Shown: positions 43,213 through 53,791, counted from the stretch's first letter. The stretch is 64,000 bases of DNA from Spirosoma agri (GCF_010747415.1 NZ_JAAGNZ010000001.1:868001-932000), one strand, 5' to 3'. A program made the numbers and translations. Notes: generated by a model not told the origin, from the sequence alone.

Positions 43213-44199
43213 ATGAATACGTTGCCGAAGCAGAATTTACACGGTCGGGATAGTCAACTTGTTGAGCAAGAAGGAAAAAGACAGGATCTGGGATTTGGCA
43301 CCAAACTGAACGACACGTATTCGCGGCTCGTCAATAAAGACGGCAGCTTTAATGTAGCGCACAAAAACGGTACGTTCTGGGACCGACTGAATCTCTATAA
43401 TCGCCTTATCACGATGACATGGCCCCATTTTTTGGGGTGGGTACTGGCCTTTTATCTGCTTGCAAACGGTTTCTTCGCGGGCATCTACGTACTGGCCGGG
43501 GCTGAATATCTGCAAAGCACATCGGATCAGTCTTTTTATGGACCGTTCTGGAAGGCTTTTTTCTTCAGTTCCCAGACGCTGACGACGGTGGGGTACGGGC
43601 ACATTGCACCCACAAGTTTTTTGTCGAGTATCATTGCTGCGTTCGAGTCGATGATGGGCTTGCTGTCGTTTGCGTTAGTAACGGGACTGCTATATGGCCG
43701 ATTTTCGCGACCATCTGCCCATATCAAATTTTCCCAGCGGGCCGTATTCGCTCCGTATCTGGACGTTAATGGCTGGATGTTTCGGGTGATCAACGCCCGG
43801 TCTAACCAGTTGATCAACGTACAGGTAGAGGTGACTATGTCACGGATGGAGCTGAAAGCCGATGGCGATCATTATCGTAAGTATTATCCGCTGGCACTCG
43901 AACGGACGAAGGTGACCTTCTTCCCAACGAACTGGACACTGGTTCACCCAATTACCCGCGAAAGCCCGCTACATGGCTGCACGCCCGACGACCTTGCCAA
44001 ATCAGACACTGAGTTTCTGATTCTGCTCCGGGCCATGGATGATACCTTTTCGCAGGAGGTGCACCGGCGGTATTCGTACCGCTACGACGAAATACTCTGG
44101 GGACATAAATTTCGCCCTATGTTTGATAACAGCCAGCAAAGTATGCTCAACCTCGATCTCGACAAATTAGACGAAACGGAAGAAGTTGCGCTTAATTAG
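43213..44199 (+). CDS. KirBac-type inward-rectifier K+ channel (328 aa)
   Basis: Prokaryotic inward-rectifier potassium channel. Slide helix near 'FWDRLNLYNRLITMTWPHFLGW' (56-76), TM1 (about 75-97), pore helix and selectivity filter TVGYG at 125-129, TM2 'SSIIAAFESMMGLLSFALVTGLLYGRF' (to about 164), then the cytoplasmic immunoglobulin-like Kir domain ('RAVFAPYLDVNGWMFRVINARSNQLINVQVEV', 'RRYSYRYDEILWGHKF'). Length matches KirBac proteins. It forms a tetramer in the inner membrane and conducts K+. Divergent from the glycan operon. It ends shortly before a GGAA-loop palindrome. Confidence 0.95.
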   Translation: MNTLPKQNLHGRDSQLVEQEGKRQDLGFGTKLNDTYSRLVNKDGSFNVAHKNGTFWDRLNLYNRLITMTWPHFLGWVLAFYLLANGFFAGIYVLAGAEYLQSTSDQSFYGPFWKAFFFSSQTLTTVGYGHIAPTSFLSSIIAAFESMMGLLSFALVTGLLYGRFSRPSAHIKFSQRAVFAPYLDVNGWMFRVINARSNQLINVQVEVTMSRMELKADGDHYRKYYPLALERTKVTFFPTNWTLVHPITRESPLHGCTPDDLAKSDTEFLILLRAMDDTFSQEVHRRYSYRYDEILWGHKFRPMFDNSQQSMLNLDLDKLDETEEVALN

Positions 44200-44210
44200 C
44201 GAATAAGTAG

Positions 44211-44228
44211 GGCGGGTGGAAACCCGCC
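44211..44228. repeat. Palindrome GGCGGGT-GGAA-ACCCGCC
   Basis: Perfect 7-bp stem with GGAA loop, 11 bases after the KirBac stop. It shares its core with palindromes at 21531, 29066 and 29783. Confidence 0.7.
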
Positions 44229-44277
44229 TGAAACAAAAAAGGACACTCCCTACATAACAAACTTAAGACTCATCACC

Positions 44278-45183
44278 TTGATTAAACCCCCTTTTCTGCG
44301 TCCCGGCGATACGGTCGGTGTAGTGGCTCCTGCCAGTTGGTTTCCTTACGAGGAAATGGCTGAGGGATTGCGTATTCTACGCGATGTCTGGCAACTCAAC
44401 GTCATTGAAGGTGATAGCCTGCGCGCTGTTGACGGGCCATTTGCGGGTTCGGATGCGTTACGACGTGATGATTTGCAACGGCTTTTTGACGATCCATCCG
44501 TGAAGGCTGTTTTTGCGGCCCGTGGTGGGTATGGCTGTTACCGGATTGTTGATCAGCTGGATTTGACGGGCCTGACGCAGCAGCCTAAGTGGCTGGTCGG
44601 TTTCAGCGATGTGACAGTTTTGCTAAGCCTTTTCTATCAGCACGGTGTACAGAGTCTGCATGGCCTGATGCCCCGGCAGTATGGGCAACCCGATCGGGCT
44701 GAATCGCTCGAATCAGTGCGGCAATGGCTGTTTGGTGAATCACCGGACGCATATTCGATCCCATCGGATTCGTTGAATCGGCCAGGCAACGCAACGGGGC
44801 CACTGGTAGGGGGGAATCTGACCATGCTGGTCAATTCATTGGGAACGCCGACCGATGTGGATTTTTCGGGAACGATCCTGTTTATTGAAGACATTGACGA
44901 GACGCTGTTTTCCCTCGACCGTATGATGACGCAGCTCCATCGGGCGGGGCGGCTGGCAAAGCTGGCTGGTTTGATTGTGGGTCAGTTCACTGATATGCGC
45001 ACAAACGCGTCATTGCCGTTTGGGAAAGATGCGTTTACGATCATTGCCGACGCGGTTGCGGAGTACACGTATCCCGTCCTGTTCAACTTTCCGGCGGGGC
45101 ATGTTGATTATAATCTGGCGTTGCCGATCGGGCAAACGGTTCGAATGACGATTGATAGCACGACGAGTCGACTGGTCTTCTGA
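44278..45183 (+). CDS. LD-carboxypeptidase, peptidase family S66 (301 aa)
   Basis: Murein recycling enzyme that removes the terminal D-Ala from cytoplasmic tetrapeptides. The S66 triad is visible: Ser110 in 'GFSDVTVLL', Glu204 in 'FIEDIDE', His275 in 'PAGHVDYN'. The opening 'PPFLRPGDTVGVVAPAS' and 'FAARGGYGCYRIVDQLD' are family landmarks. No signal peptide. The start codon is TTG at 44278; no ATG in frame preserves the conserved N-terminus. Downstream lipoprotein gene starts 69 bases after the stop. Length typical. Confidence 0.93.
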   Translation: MIKPPFLRPGDTVGVVAPASWFPYEEMAEGLRILRDVWQLNVIEGDSLRAVDGPFAGSDALRRDDLQRLFDDPSVKAVFAARGGYGCYRIVDQLDLTGLTQQPKWLVGFSDVTVLLSLFYQHGVQSLHGLMPRQYGQPDRAESLESVRQWLFGESPDAYSIPSDSLNRPGNATGPLVGGNLTMLVNSLGTPTDVDFSGTILFIEDIDETLFSLDRMMTQLHRAGRLAKLAGLIVGQFTDMRTNASLPFGKDAFTIIADAVAEYTYPVLFNFPAGHVDYNLALPIGQTVRMTIDSTTSRLVF

Positions 45184-45251
45184 TGCCTATGCGGCTGGTG
45201 GGTAGGTTCCTGAGTAGTTGTACTTTTTCCGTAGACCATTATCTATCGCTC

Positions 45252-46058
45252 ATGATTCGCTCACTCCGTTGTTTATGGTTAAGCCTGATCGTGCTGGCGA
45301 GTGTTGTTGTTGGCTGTCAGAACGATCCGAATCCGCAGAAAACCAGGTATCGGGTCAGTAAAGCTGTTCAAACAGCCTTCAATTCTGACGTTACAATGAT
45401 TTATCAATACGACAGTCTGGGGCGACTACAGCTTGTTAACGAGTACCCAACCGTATCGGCTGAGCTGACTGGTGTGACCCCGACCGCGCAAACGATAATT
45501 TACTACAAGTCAGTAACTTCAGAACAGATCGACCGGGTTGACCGGCGCTTGACCCGACCCGTTTTGGGCGAAGATGGACTGGAAGCAGGTACGCAACGGC
45601 TGTATCATTACGACAATCAGGGGCGACTATCGTACGTCAAGGAGTCGAAAGCATTGAACGGCTTTACAGCGTTTAAACTCATCCAGGCTTTTCAGTACGA
45701 ATACAAGGCGGATAATCTACCGCTGCAACTGATTGTGTCCGGACCCCCTCCGCTGCTGGAACGCAATATTTACACGTACAAATTCGACAAGGGCAACGCC
45801 GTCCATATCGATCTGACGGTCGTTACGGCCCGAACAACGACGCCCAGAAGCAGCGAATCCGACGTGACCTTCGACAAAGCGCCCGGCGTTTATAGTAATT
45901 TCTTCGCTATCTATCCGGGAATCACCTCGTTTAACAAAAACAATGTCATCAACGCCAATACGACAATGATCAACAATGAGCGTGGTCTATTGGCAAAACG
46001 GATCAAAAAGGGTGCTTATGTTGATGAAGTAACAGAGTATACGTATGAACTGTATTGA
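45252..46058 (+). CDS. Lipoprotein with YD/RHS-like repeats (268 aa)
   Basis: Starts at ATG 45252 with a lipoprotein signal (hydrophobic stretch, lipobox VVGC, Cys about 24), which I prefer to the frame beginning at 45183. Two copies of a YD-repeat-like motif, 'YQYDSLGRLQLV' and 'YHYDNQGRLSYV', plus 'FQYEYKADNLPL' and 'TEYTYEL', give an RHS-like strand pattern, as seen in Bacteroidota 'DUF4595-like' surface lipoproteins. Probably anchored in the outer membrane. Function unknown. It ends 99 bases before the convergent M42 peptidase gene. Confidence 0.78.
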   Translation: MIRSLRCLWLSLIVLASVVVGCQNDPNPQKTRYRVSKAVQTAFNSDVTMIYQYDSLGRLQLVNEYPTVSAELTGVTPTAQTIIYYKSVTSEQIDRVDRRLTRPVLGEDGLEAGTQRLYHYDNQGRLSYVKESKALNGFTAFKLIQAFQYEYKADNLPLQLIVSGPPPLLERNIYTYKFDKGNAVHIDLTVVTARTTTPRSSESDVTFDKAPGVYSNFFAIYPGITSFNKNNVINANTTMINNERGLLAKRIKKGAYVDEVTEYTYELY

Positions 46059-46157
46059 CAAACGCTGACCACAAGACGCTGACTTAAAACCGGTCGTTGT
46101 GTGTGCCGAGTTCAAGCCAGAGTCTACTAGTCAGCGTGTTTATCGGTTACAACTCAA

Positions 46158-47228
46158 TTACTTAATATACCGAAAATCTTCGTTGCCTTTCAGCGCCAGC
46201 AACGTTTCATACATCAGTTTGATAACGTTTTGTACGTCCTCCTTATGAACCGTCTCGACTGTTGTGTGCATGTACTTCAGCGGTAACGAAATCAGCGCGG
46301 ACGCAATGCCCTCCGTAGCATACGCAAAGGCATCGGTGTCCGTGCCGGTCGAGCGGCTAACCGCCTGCCGCTGGAACGCAATCCCTTGTTGATCAGCAAC
46401 GCCGATCAGAAAATCGAGCACATTATTCTGTACCGCCGGGCCATAGCAAAGCACCGGTCCATCGCCACATTTAAGATCGCCCTGTTCTTTTTTATCGTAC
46501 TTCGGCGATTGCGTGTCATGGGTAACGTCTGTGCAGATGGCCAGATCAGGGCGGAGTCGCCGGGCAATCATTTCGGCACCACGAAGCCCGATTTCTTCCT
46601 GTACCGCATTGACCACGTAGAGCGTGAAGGGTAGCGTTACGTTGTTTTCTTTCAGGAGCCGGGCCACTTCAGCGATCATAAACCCACCCATGCGGTTATC
46701 CAGCGCCCGACCTACGAAAAACCGATCGTTCAACTCCATCAGGCCGTCGGAAAATGTACAGACCGTTCCAACGTGAATCCCCATGTCAGCCACTTCCTGC
46801 TTGGTAGCCGCGCCCACGTCAATGAACAGGTCGGTTACTTTGGGTGCAGTGTCTTTAGCCAGGTCGCGGACGTGAATGGCAGGCCAGCCGAATACACCCT
46901 CGACGACACCCTTCTTCGTGTGCAGGTTAACCCGCATTGACGGTGCGATCAAGGCATCGGAGCCGCCGTTGCGTCGGACAAACAGATAACCGTCATCAGA
47001 AATGTAGTTGACGAACCACGAAATTTCATCGGAATGGGCCTCAATAACTACTTTATAGTCTTTTCCGGGTCCGATAACACCCACAGCCGTACCGTATGTA
47101 TCCACGATATGTTCGTCGATATACGGCTTGAGATAATCTAGCCATAGCTGCTGCCCTGACGATTCAAAACCAGTTGGCGAGGCATTGTTAAGGTATTGGT
47201 ACAGAAAACTTTTACTGTGTTCGTTCAT
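46158..47228 (-). CDS. M42 family metallopeptidase (356 aa)
   Basis: Dodecameric tetrahedral (TET-type) aminopeptidase family. Di-metal site residues: His65 in 'EAHSDE' with Asp67, Asp177 in 'GRALDNR', the general base Glu211 and Glu212 in 'VQEEIGLRG', Asp234 in 'CTDVTHD', and a late His in 'KYMHTTVE'. No signal peptide, cytoplasmic. The family includes glutamyl and leucyl aminopeptidases and was formerly called cellulase M. It would trim short peptides. Monocistronic, with the M23 gene upstream on the same strand (136 bases). Confidence 0.94.
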   Translation of the reverse strand: MNEHSKSFLYQYLNNASPTGFESSGQQLWLDYLKPYIDEHIVDTYGTAVGVIGPGKDYKVVIEAHSDEISWFVNYISDDGYLFVRRNGGSDALIAPSMRVNLHTKKGVVEGVFGWPAIHVRDLAKDTAPKVTDLFIDVGAATKQEVADMGIHVGTVCTFSDGLMELNDRFFVGRALDNRMGGFMIAEVARLLKENNVTLPFTLYVVNAVQEEIGLRGAEMIARRLRPDLAICTDVTHDTQSPKYDKKEQGDLKCGDGPVLCYGPAVQNNVLDFLIGVADQQGIAFQRQAVSRSTGTDTDAFAYATEGIASALISLPLKYMHTTVETVHKEDVQNVIKLMYETLLALKGNEDFRYIK

Positions 47229-47364
47229 TGTGCGCTGAAAATAAACTATTCACGAATGACTAGAGAGTCAAACTCGGAATACGGAATTAATGAAAATCAA
47301 ATATAGGCGATTGCTTAACGTACCATATGGTCTGGTGTTAAAACAATTGATAAACTAAACCACG

Positions 47365-48033
47365 TCAGTATAACCCCGAAATGCCCAATAAGTCATTCGG
47401 ATTCGGGCAAATGGCCAGAAATTGGTCTCGGTCACGCAGTGAACAGACGCCGGGAAAGTCGCCCGTCTTGCCCAACAGGTCGGTCATAAACTGAAAGTGT
47501 AGGTGCGGAGGCCAGTCGCCGTTTTCGGGGTAGGGACCAATGGCGCCGATCGGCTCACCTGCCGCGATTTCTTTTCCCACGAACAAGCCTTCCAGCGATG
47601 AGCGGGTCAGATGTCCGTATAGCGAATAAAGCGTCCGGAATGTTACGCCGTCAGGCTGGTTCAGGACTACGTTACGATGTTCCAGGATAATGGTCGGGCC
47701 GTAATCCCCGAAGTGTGCGTTGTCTTGAAAACTGTGAACGATGCCGGTCAAGGGTGCTGAAACGGGTGTTCCGGCGTCGGTCCAGAAGTCGATGCCGAGG
47801 TGGATCTCACGAGGCTCTTCGGTCGTGTTGAAGTGTTCGCTTCGGCGGTAAATAACACGATGTTCGTTATAACCACCGACACCCACAACGGCACCTGCTT
47901 CGCGTAATTTCCCGAACACATACTCTGTGAAAGTCGCTGTATTGGTTAAGTCGAGCGTTGCCAGATCGGGATTCGTAGCCGAAAAATCAAGAATCAGGTA
48001 AGGGTCTCGTTGGAAATTGACAGGGAGAAGCAT
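47365..48033 (-). CDS. M23-type peptidase domain protein (222 aa)
   Basis: LytM/M23 fold endopeptidase. The zinc ligands are His78 and Asp82 in 'HLGIDFW', and His179 in 'PPHLHFQ'; His141 ('LYGHLT') and His177 complete the active site. Unlike many M23 proteins it has no signal peptide and no SH3 or LysM domain, so the location is unclear; relatives of this size are common in Bacteroidota and are called peptidoglycan DD-metallopeptidase family proteins. Substrate could be a murein cross-bridge. Same strand as the M42 gene. Confidence 0.88.
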   Translation of the reverse strand: MLLPVNFQRDPYLILDFSATNPDLATLDLTNTATFTEYVFGKLREAGAVVGVGGYNEHRVIYRRSEHFNTTEEPREIHLGIDFWTDAGTPVSAPLTGIVHSFQDNAHFGDYGPTIILEHRNVVLNQPDGVTFRTLYSLYGHLTRSSLEGLFVGKEIAAGEPIGAIGPYPENGDWPPHLHFQFMTDLLGKTGDFPGVCSLRDRDQFLAICPNPNDLLGISGLY

Positions 48034-48170
48034 GAGCAGGCAGGTGACGTCGCAGAAAAGACTGGCTCAAAAGGTAAGAATTGTTTCATCAAAATTGGTA
48101 AGAATCACCGATTATAGACTTTTCGCTTTTATAAAATCGTTTTAGTGTATTAACCGCACTATCAAAGCGT

Positions 48171-49145
48171 ATGAATCATATACATGCATCGTGGGCTTTA
48201 CTGATCTGCCTGAGTCTTTCACTGGCTGGTTGTTCGATGAATGACTCGGAGGTATCACCCGGCAACTGGCGAACCAAGTCTGCGTTTGGAGGCACAGCCC
48301 GGAATGCGGCTGTTACGTTCACAATCAAAGACAAGGCCTATGTTGGAACGGGATCGAATGAGGATAAAGATGGGCTTTCTGATTTCTGGCAGTATGATCC
48401 GGCCGAAAACAAATGGACCCAGGTCGCCAACTTTCCAGGTAAAGCCCGCAGCGAAGCCGTTGGCTTTTCGATTGATTCCCTAGGGTACGTCGGTACTGGC
48501 CTGGACAGAACGACCGGCGATTTGTTCAACGATTTTTACCGGTATGACCCAGCGACCAATAAATGGACACAAATCGCCAATTTTGGTGGGTCTGCCAGAC
48601 GGTCGGCCATTGCGTTCACCGTAGCTGGAACTGGTTTTGTGGCGACTGGTTCGGATAGCCCCGAACTGCGTGACCTGTGGGCGTACGATCCGGCGAAAGA
48701 TGCATGGACGCGTAAGGCTGACTTTGGTGGCAGGGCGCGGATCGGGGCGGCTGCGTTCGTGATCAACAACGTGGCGTATGTGGGCACCGGAAGCACAAAC
48801 AACGTGAATCAGAACGATTTCTGGGCGTACGATCCAGCGAAGGACACCTGGCGGGAGCGTAAAAACTTCACGGGAACATCACTCGCACGTTCCTACGGCG
48901 TAGGCTTTTCAATTAATAACATTGGCTACTTCGTAACGGGTTCCTGCACGCAGCGTTCCGGAGACTACGATGTCTGGGGGTATAACCCGATTACCGATTC
49001 ATGGACTATGCAATCGTCTTTCGAGGGAACAGCCCGAACAAGAGCGATTGGGTTTTCTACCGGCACAAAAGGATACGTGTCAACGGGGGCAACGGGTCAG
49101 GCACGCTTCAATGATTTGTGGGAGTTCATGCCAGACGGTAACTGA
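48171..49145 (+). CDS. Kelch-repeat lipoprotein (324 aa)
   Basis: Lipoprotein signal with lipobox LAGC (Cys about 21), then six Kelch-type repeats of about 46 residues. Each contains 'xxYVGTGS' followed by 'DFWxYDPAxxxWTxxxxFxGxAR', for example 'KAYVGTGSN', 'GYVGTGLD', 'AYVGTGST' and 'GYVSTGAT'. They should close as a six-bladed propeller on the cell surface or in the periplasm, a binding scaffold without an evident catalytic site. Same strand as the POT transporter, about 98 bases apart; function unknown. Confidence 0.9.
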   Translation: MNHIHASWALLICLSLSLAGCSMNDSEVSPGNWRTKSAFGGTARNAAVTFTIKDKAYVGTGSNEDKDGLSDFWQYDPAENKWTQVANFPGKARSEAVGFSIDSLGYVGTGLDRTTGDLFNDFYRYDPATNKWTQIANFGGSARRSAIAFTVAGTGFVATGSDSPELRDLWAYDPAKDAWTRKADFGGRARIGAAAFVINNVAYVGTGSTNNVNQNDFWAYDPAKDTWRERKNFTGTSLARSYGVGFSINNIGYFVTGSCTQRSGDYDVWGYNPITDSWTMQSSFEGTARTRAIGFSTGTKGYVSTGATGQARFNDLWEFMPDGN

Positions 49146-49243
49146 GCAGTTTTGTTGGTCTCGGATGCCGAAGGTATATTTACGACCATTTTTCTGTTCT
49201 TACAGACATATTCTTCGGCAAACTGACCAATTAACCTAACTGC

Positions 49244-50749
<1,506 letters not shown>

Positions 50750-50750
50750 A

Positions 50751-51086
50751 CTATCCGCCTGCTTTTTTCGCCTTATACCCTTTGCCGGTGAGCCACGCCA
50801 GCACTTTATCGCGGTGGTCGCCCTGAATCAGAATTTCGTCGTCTTTTGCTGAGCCGCCTGCCCCGCAGGCGGCTTTTAGCTGCTTGCCGAGGTCAGCCAG
50901 ATCGGCGTCTGTACCGATGAAGCCACGTACCGTTGTTACAACTTTACTACCCCCCAGTTTCACCAGCCAGATTTTGAGTGACTGCTGGGCAGGGGACAAG
51001 GTTTCGGCTGTGGGTTCGTCGCCGGACTGGTATTGAAAATCCGGATCAGTTGAATACACGACGCCGGTTCGATTTTTCTTGCTCAT
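50751..51086 (-). CDS. SUI1/YciH family translation factor (111 aa)
   Basis: Bacterial homologue of eIF1. The core is '[17 protein letters not shown]...[39 protein letters not shown]', matching the SUI1 domain with its basic loop. The N-terminal 40 residues are variable, as usual. It likely affects fidelity of translation initiation. It is convergent with the POT gene and 53 bases downstream of the small membrane protein gene on the same strand. Confidence 0.94.
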   Translation of the reverse strand: MSKKNRTGVVYSTDPDFQYQSGDEPTAETLSPAQQSLKIWLVKLGGSKVVTTVRGFIGTDADLADLGKQLKAACGAGGSAKDDEILIQGDHRDKVLAWLTGKGYKAKKAGG

Positions 51087-51139
51087 GACTAAGCCGTTTT
51101 TTTCGCAAAAGTACAGTTTTTGAGTTATTCAGGCGGTAG

Positions 51140-51376
51140 TCACGACACAGTGCGCCACTTAGCCGTGCGCCACTTTGCCGTGCGCCACCATTTTCGGAAA
51201 TAGTGGCCTAACCAAAGCCAGAACCCAGACAGGACAACAGCTGGAAGAATGACAAATTTCACCGCGAAAGCTGGTTCCGGTAGGGCTGCAACTGGCCCGT
51301 AGATGTAGCCGAGAATGGGAACGCTGGCCAGAATATGAAACCAGCGGATGAGTTTACGTTCGGTAGCCGCTTTCAT
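51140..51376 (-). CDS. Small membrane protein with tandem WRTAK tail (78 aa)
   Basis: Starts at ATG 51376 (MKAATERK). Two hydrophobic segments ('WFHILASVPILGYIYGPVAAL' and 'FVILPAVVLSGFWLWLGHYF') make a hairpin in the membrane. The C-terminus is a short tandem repeat, WRTAKWRTAKWRTVS, coded by three near-identical GTGCGCCACTT-type units at about 51149-51189, which may vary in number between strains. Located 12 bases beyond the LytTR gene stop, so probably cotranscribed with the regulator. Family not recognised. Confidence 0.7.
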   Translation of the reverse strand: MKAATERKLIRWFHILASVPILGYIYGPVAALPEPAFAVKFVILPAVVLSGFWLWLGHYFRKWWRTAKWRTAKWRTVS

Positions 51377-51387
51377 GCACGTGTTGA

Positions 51388-52170
51388 TCAAAGTTCCAGT
51401 AGCTGCCGAACCGTGTCGCCGTAGGTACTGCCGGTGGTCAGTTTCGTGTGTTTTTTGTCGCTCATGGCCAGCAGAAATTTGCCGTCGAAATGCTTGTGAA
51501 TTTCCGTGATCTTATGTCGGTTAACCATAACCGACCGGCTGACGCGAACGAAGGTATCCGGTAGTTTTTCGTCGAGTGTGGTCAGCGTGTAGGTCGTCAG
51601 GAATTTTTGTCCGTCCATCGTGGACAGAAATACGTATTTATCTTCGGCCTCGAAATAAGCAACGTCGGAGAGGGGCACCAACCGGATCTTTTCGCCTGTT
51701 TTGACGGAAATCGAATAGATTTCCTTCTTCGGTTGCATTTGCGACAGAAGCCGCATCAGATTCTCTGACATTGGGTTCGTCTCTGATTGGGATGAATCGC
51801 TTCGTTCGACTAACGATCTGATTTTCTGAGTAGTACGAGCTAGCCGATCTGCTTCGATGGGCTTGAGCAGATAATCGACGGAATTTTCTTCGAAGGCTCG
51901 AATAGCGTACTGATCGAAGGCGGTAGCAAACACGACCAGTGGCATCGTCGTCAGGCGAGAAAGCATTTCGAAACCGTTCAGCAGGGGCATTTCAATGTCC
52001 AGGAAAATGACATCGGGCCGTTCGGCTTCGATAAGCGTTAGCCCTTCAGCGCCATTGGGTGCGTCGCCAATTACGTCAAACGTATCGCTGTATTTGACTA
52101 GCAAACGACGTAAACGACTGATGGCCAGCGGTTCGTCGTCAATAAGTATAGTTTTGAGCGGAAATGTCAT
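51388..52170 (-). CDS. LytTR-type response regulator (260 aa)
   Basis: Two-component regulator. The receiver domain (about 5-120) has acidic residues 'IDDEP' (10-14), phospho-acceptor Asp58 in 'IFLDIEMP', and Lys in 'YLLKPIEA'. A linker of about 30 residues leads to a LytTR DNA-binding domain ('IRLVPLSDVAYFEAEDKYVFL' ... 'FVRVSRSVMVNRHKI'), about 160-258. Its kinase is the pentapeptide-LytS protein encoded 11 bases upstream. Targets probably include the surrounding exported-protein and TonB-receptor genes, an inference from proximity. Confidence 0.95.
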   Translation of the reverse strand: MTFPLKTILIDDEPLAISRLRRLLVKYSDTFDVIGDAPNGAEGLTLIEAERPDVIFLDIEMPLLNGFEMLSRLTTMPLVVFATAFDQYAIRAFEENSVDYLLKPIEADRLARTTQKIRSLVERSDSSQSETNPMSENLMRLLSQMQPKKEIYSISVKTGEKIRLVPLSDVAYFEAEDKYVFLSTMDGQKFLTTYTLTTLDEKLPDTFVRVSRSVMVNRHKITEIHKHFDGKFLLAMSDKKHTKLTTGSTYGDTVRQLLEL

Positions 52171-52181
52171 GTTTAGGGAAA

Positions 52182-53675
52182 TTAGGCGTCTGTGTTGGGA
52201 ATTATGAGCGAATGATCACTTCGAACCTTACTCATGAGAATAGAGAGGAGCACCTGCTTGAGCGGCCAGTTCTGGAGTTCAACGCGGGCGTCGTCGCCGT
52301 AGAGTAGCTTGAGTTTATCCTGAATGCTCCGCAGTCCGTAGCCGCCCCCCATGTCGTCGGCAAAAGCGGGGCCATTGTCGTGGACACACAGGTGCAGTTC
52401 GACCGGTCCGGCGTCCCGGTTTTTCTCGTAAATACGCACATCGATACGTCCTGCATCGGCGCGTTTGGCAATACCATGTTTGATCGCATTTTCGACAATG
52501 GGTTGCAGCAGGAACTGGGGCAGTTTTAACTCATTCAGAGCGGGATCGGACACCTCGACGCTGAACGAAAGCCTGTTGCCGAAGCGTACCTGTTCCACCT
52601 GCAGATAGGTGCGAACCATCTCCAGTTCGTCGGCCAGCGTGGCAAATAATTCGCCATTGCGGCTGGTCGAGTACCGGAACAGTTTCGATAGCAGCAACGT
52701 CATTTCCTCCGCTTTATCGGGATTATCGTGAACCAGACTGGCAATGCTGTTGAGGGCGTTGTACAAAAAATGCGGGTTGATCTTTGCCTGCAAGGCATCC
52801 AGTTCGGCCCGCGTTTTTAGTTTTTCCAGATTAAGCAGCTGAAATTCCTGGTCTGAGAGTTTGCGGGTTAGCTGCCGCCCCTGCTGAAGCACGTACAGAA
52901 AGAAATTGGCGACCAGTAGATCACCCATCCCGTAAAAATACCAGTCAGCTGTTTTTTCATAACCACCCGGTCGTCTGGCCAGTGCTTCGATGTACGGTTT
53001 TCCCAACGTTACGTACAGACCGGAGTTGACCAGAAAAAAACTGAATATAACGGCGACGCAGACGATTAGATGGCGCACCCATACCGCCGAAAACTGTCGG
53101 GTGAGCCAGCCCGACAGCGCCCATGTCAACAGAAAGACAATGGCCCCGTCGGTCATGTTCTGCACGATCAGAAAGCGGTATAGGCCCGCTGTCAAGGTAT
53201 CGTTGCTGGTCCAGATTAAATTGGTAAAGTAAATAATGGCGTTACACCCGTAGACCAGTAACGCCCCCAGCAAGGCACCGATGAACGTTCCCCAGCCGGG
53301 TTTTTGCAGAACTGTTGTCAGCGTGATACGTTCTGCTTTCGTCTTTTTGGGTACGTATTTGCTGCGCCCCGCGAAGTTGAACGTCGCGCCCTCCACGTTT
53401 GCACCGGAGAGATTGACATTCTGCAGACCACAGAAATTGAAGTTCGCTTCGTACAGATCGGCATCGGTAAAGTCGGCCCCGCTGAGTTCCGAAAAACTTA
53501 GATTGGCCTGTCGCAAAACAGCGCCCCGAAAGTTGGCTCCGCTGAGGTTGGAGAAGCGAAGATCGGCCTGCGTCAGGTCAATACCGCTGAAGTCGAAACC
53601 GGCCAGATCAGACGCCCGCATGTTGAGTCGCCTGCCGTTTTTGCCAATCGTGCCGATAAGTTGCTCGCGTGTCAT
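52182..53675 (-). CDS. LytS-type sensor kinase with N-terminal pentapeptide repeats (497 aa)
   Basis: Residues 18-100 are pentapeptide repeats of the A(D/N)LxF type ('ADLRFSNLSGANFRGAVL', 'ADLYEANFNFCGL'), forming a right-handed beta-helix. A membrane region with four hydrophobic segments follows (about 128-265), then a His_kinase domain with phospho-acceptor His302 in 'INPHFLYNALNS' and a HATPase_c domain ('QPIVENAIKHG', 'GYGLRSIQDKL'). LytS-like kinases normally have only membrane sensing domains; the cytoplasmic repeat domain is an unusual addition. Cotranscribed with the LytTR regulator (gap 11 bases). Start at ATG 53675. Confidence 0.92.
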   Translation of the reverse strand: MTREQLIGTIGKNGRRLNMRASDLAGFDFSGIDLTQADLRFSNLSGANFRGAVLRQANLSFSELSGADFTDADLYEANFNFCGLQNVNLSGANVEGATFNFAGRSKYVPKKTKAERITLTTVLQKPGWGTFIGALLGALLVYGCNAIIYFTNLIWTSNDTLTAGLYRFLIVQNMTDGAIVFLLTWALSGWLTRQFSAVWVRHLIVCVAVIFSFFLVNSGLYVTLGKPYIEALARRPGGYEKTADWYFYGMGDLLVANFFLYVLQQGRQLTRKLSDQEFQLLNLEKLKTRAELDALQAKINPHFLYNALNSIASLVHDNPDKAEEMTLLLSKLFRYSTSRNGELFATLADELEMVRTYLQVEQVRFGNRLSFSVEVSDPALNELKLPQFLLQPIVENAIKHGIAKRADAGRIDVRIYEKNRDAGPVELHLCVHDNGPAFADDMGGGYGLRSIQDKLKLLYGDDARVELQNWPLKQVLLSILMSKVRSDHSLIIPNTDA

Positions 53676-53791
53676 TGGTTGCTTGGGTGTTTATTCGGTT
53701 CGGGATTGGTGGGCAACATTTTCGGCTCCGTTGGCAGGGGCCAGTTGCTTGACTACAGAAAACCATAATTCAGCGACTGGCCCGGTTGACC

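Noticed and set aside
46076..46137. Inverted repeat ACGCTGACT/AGTCAGCGT between convergent genes
   Set aside because: Only nine base pairs with a 44-base loop; too weak to call a terminator.
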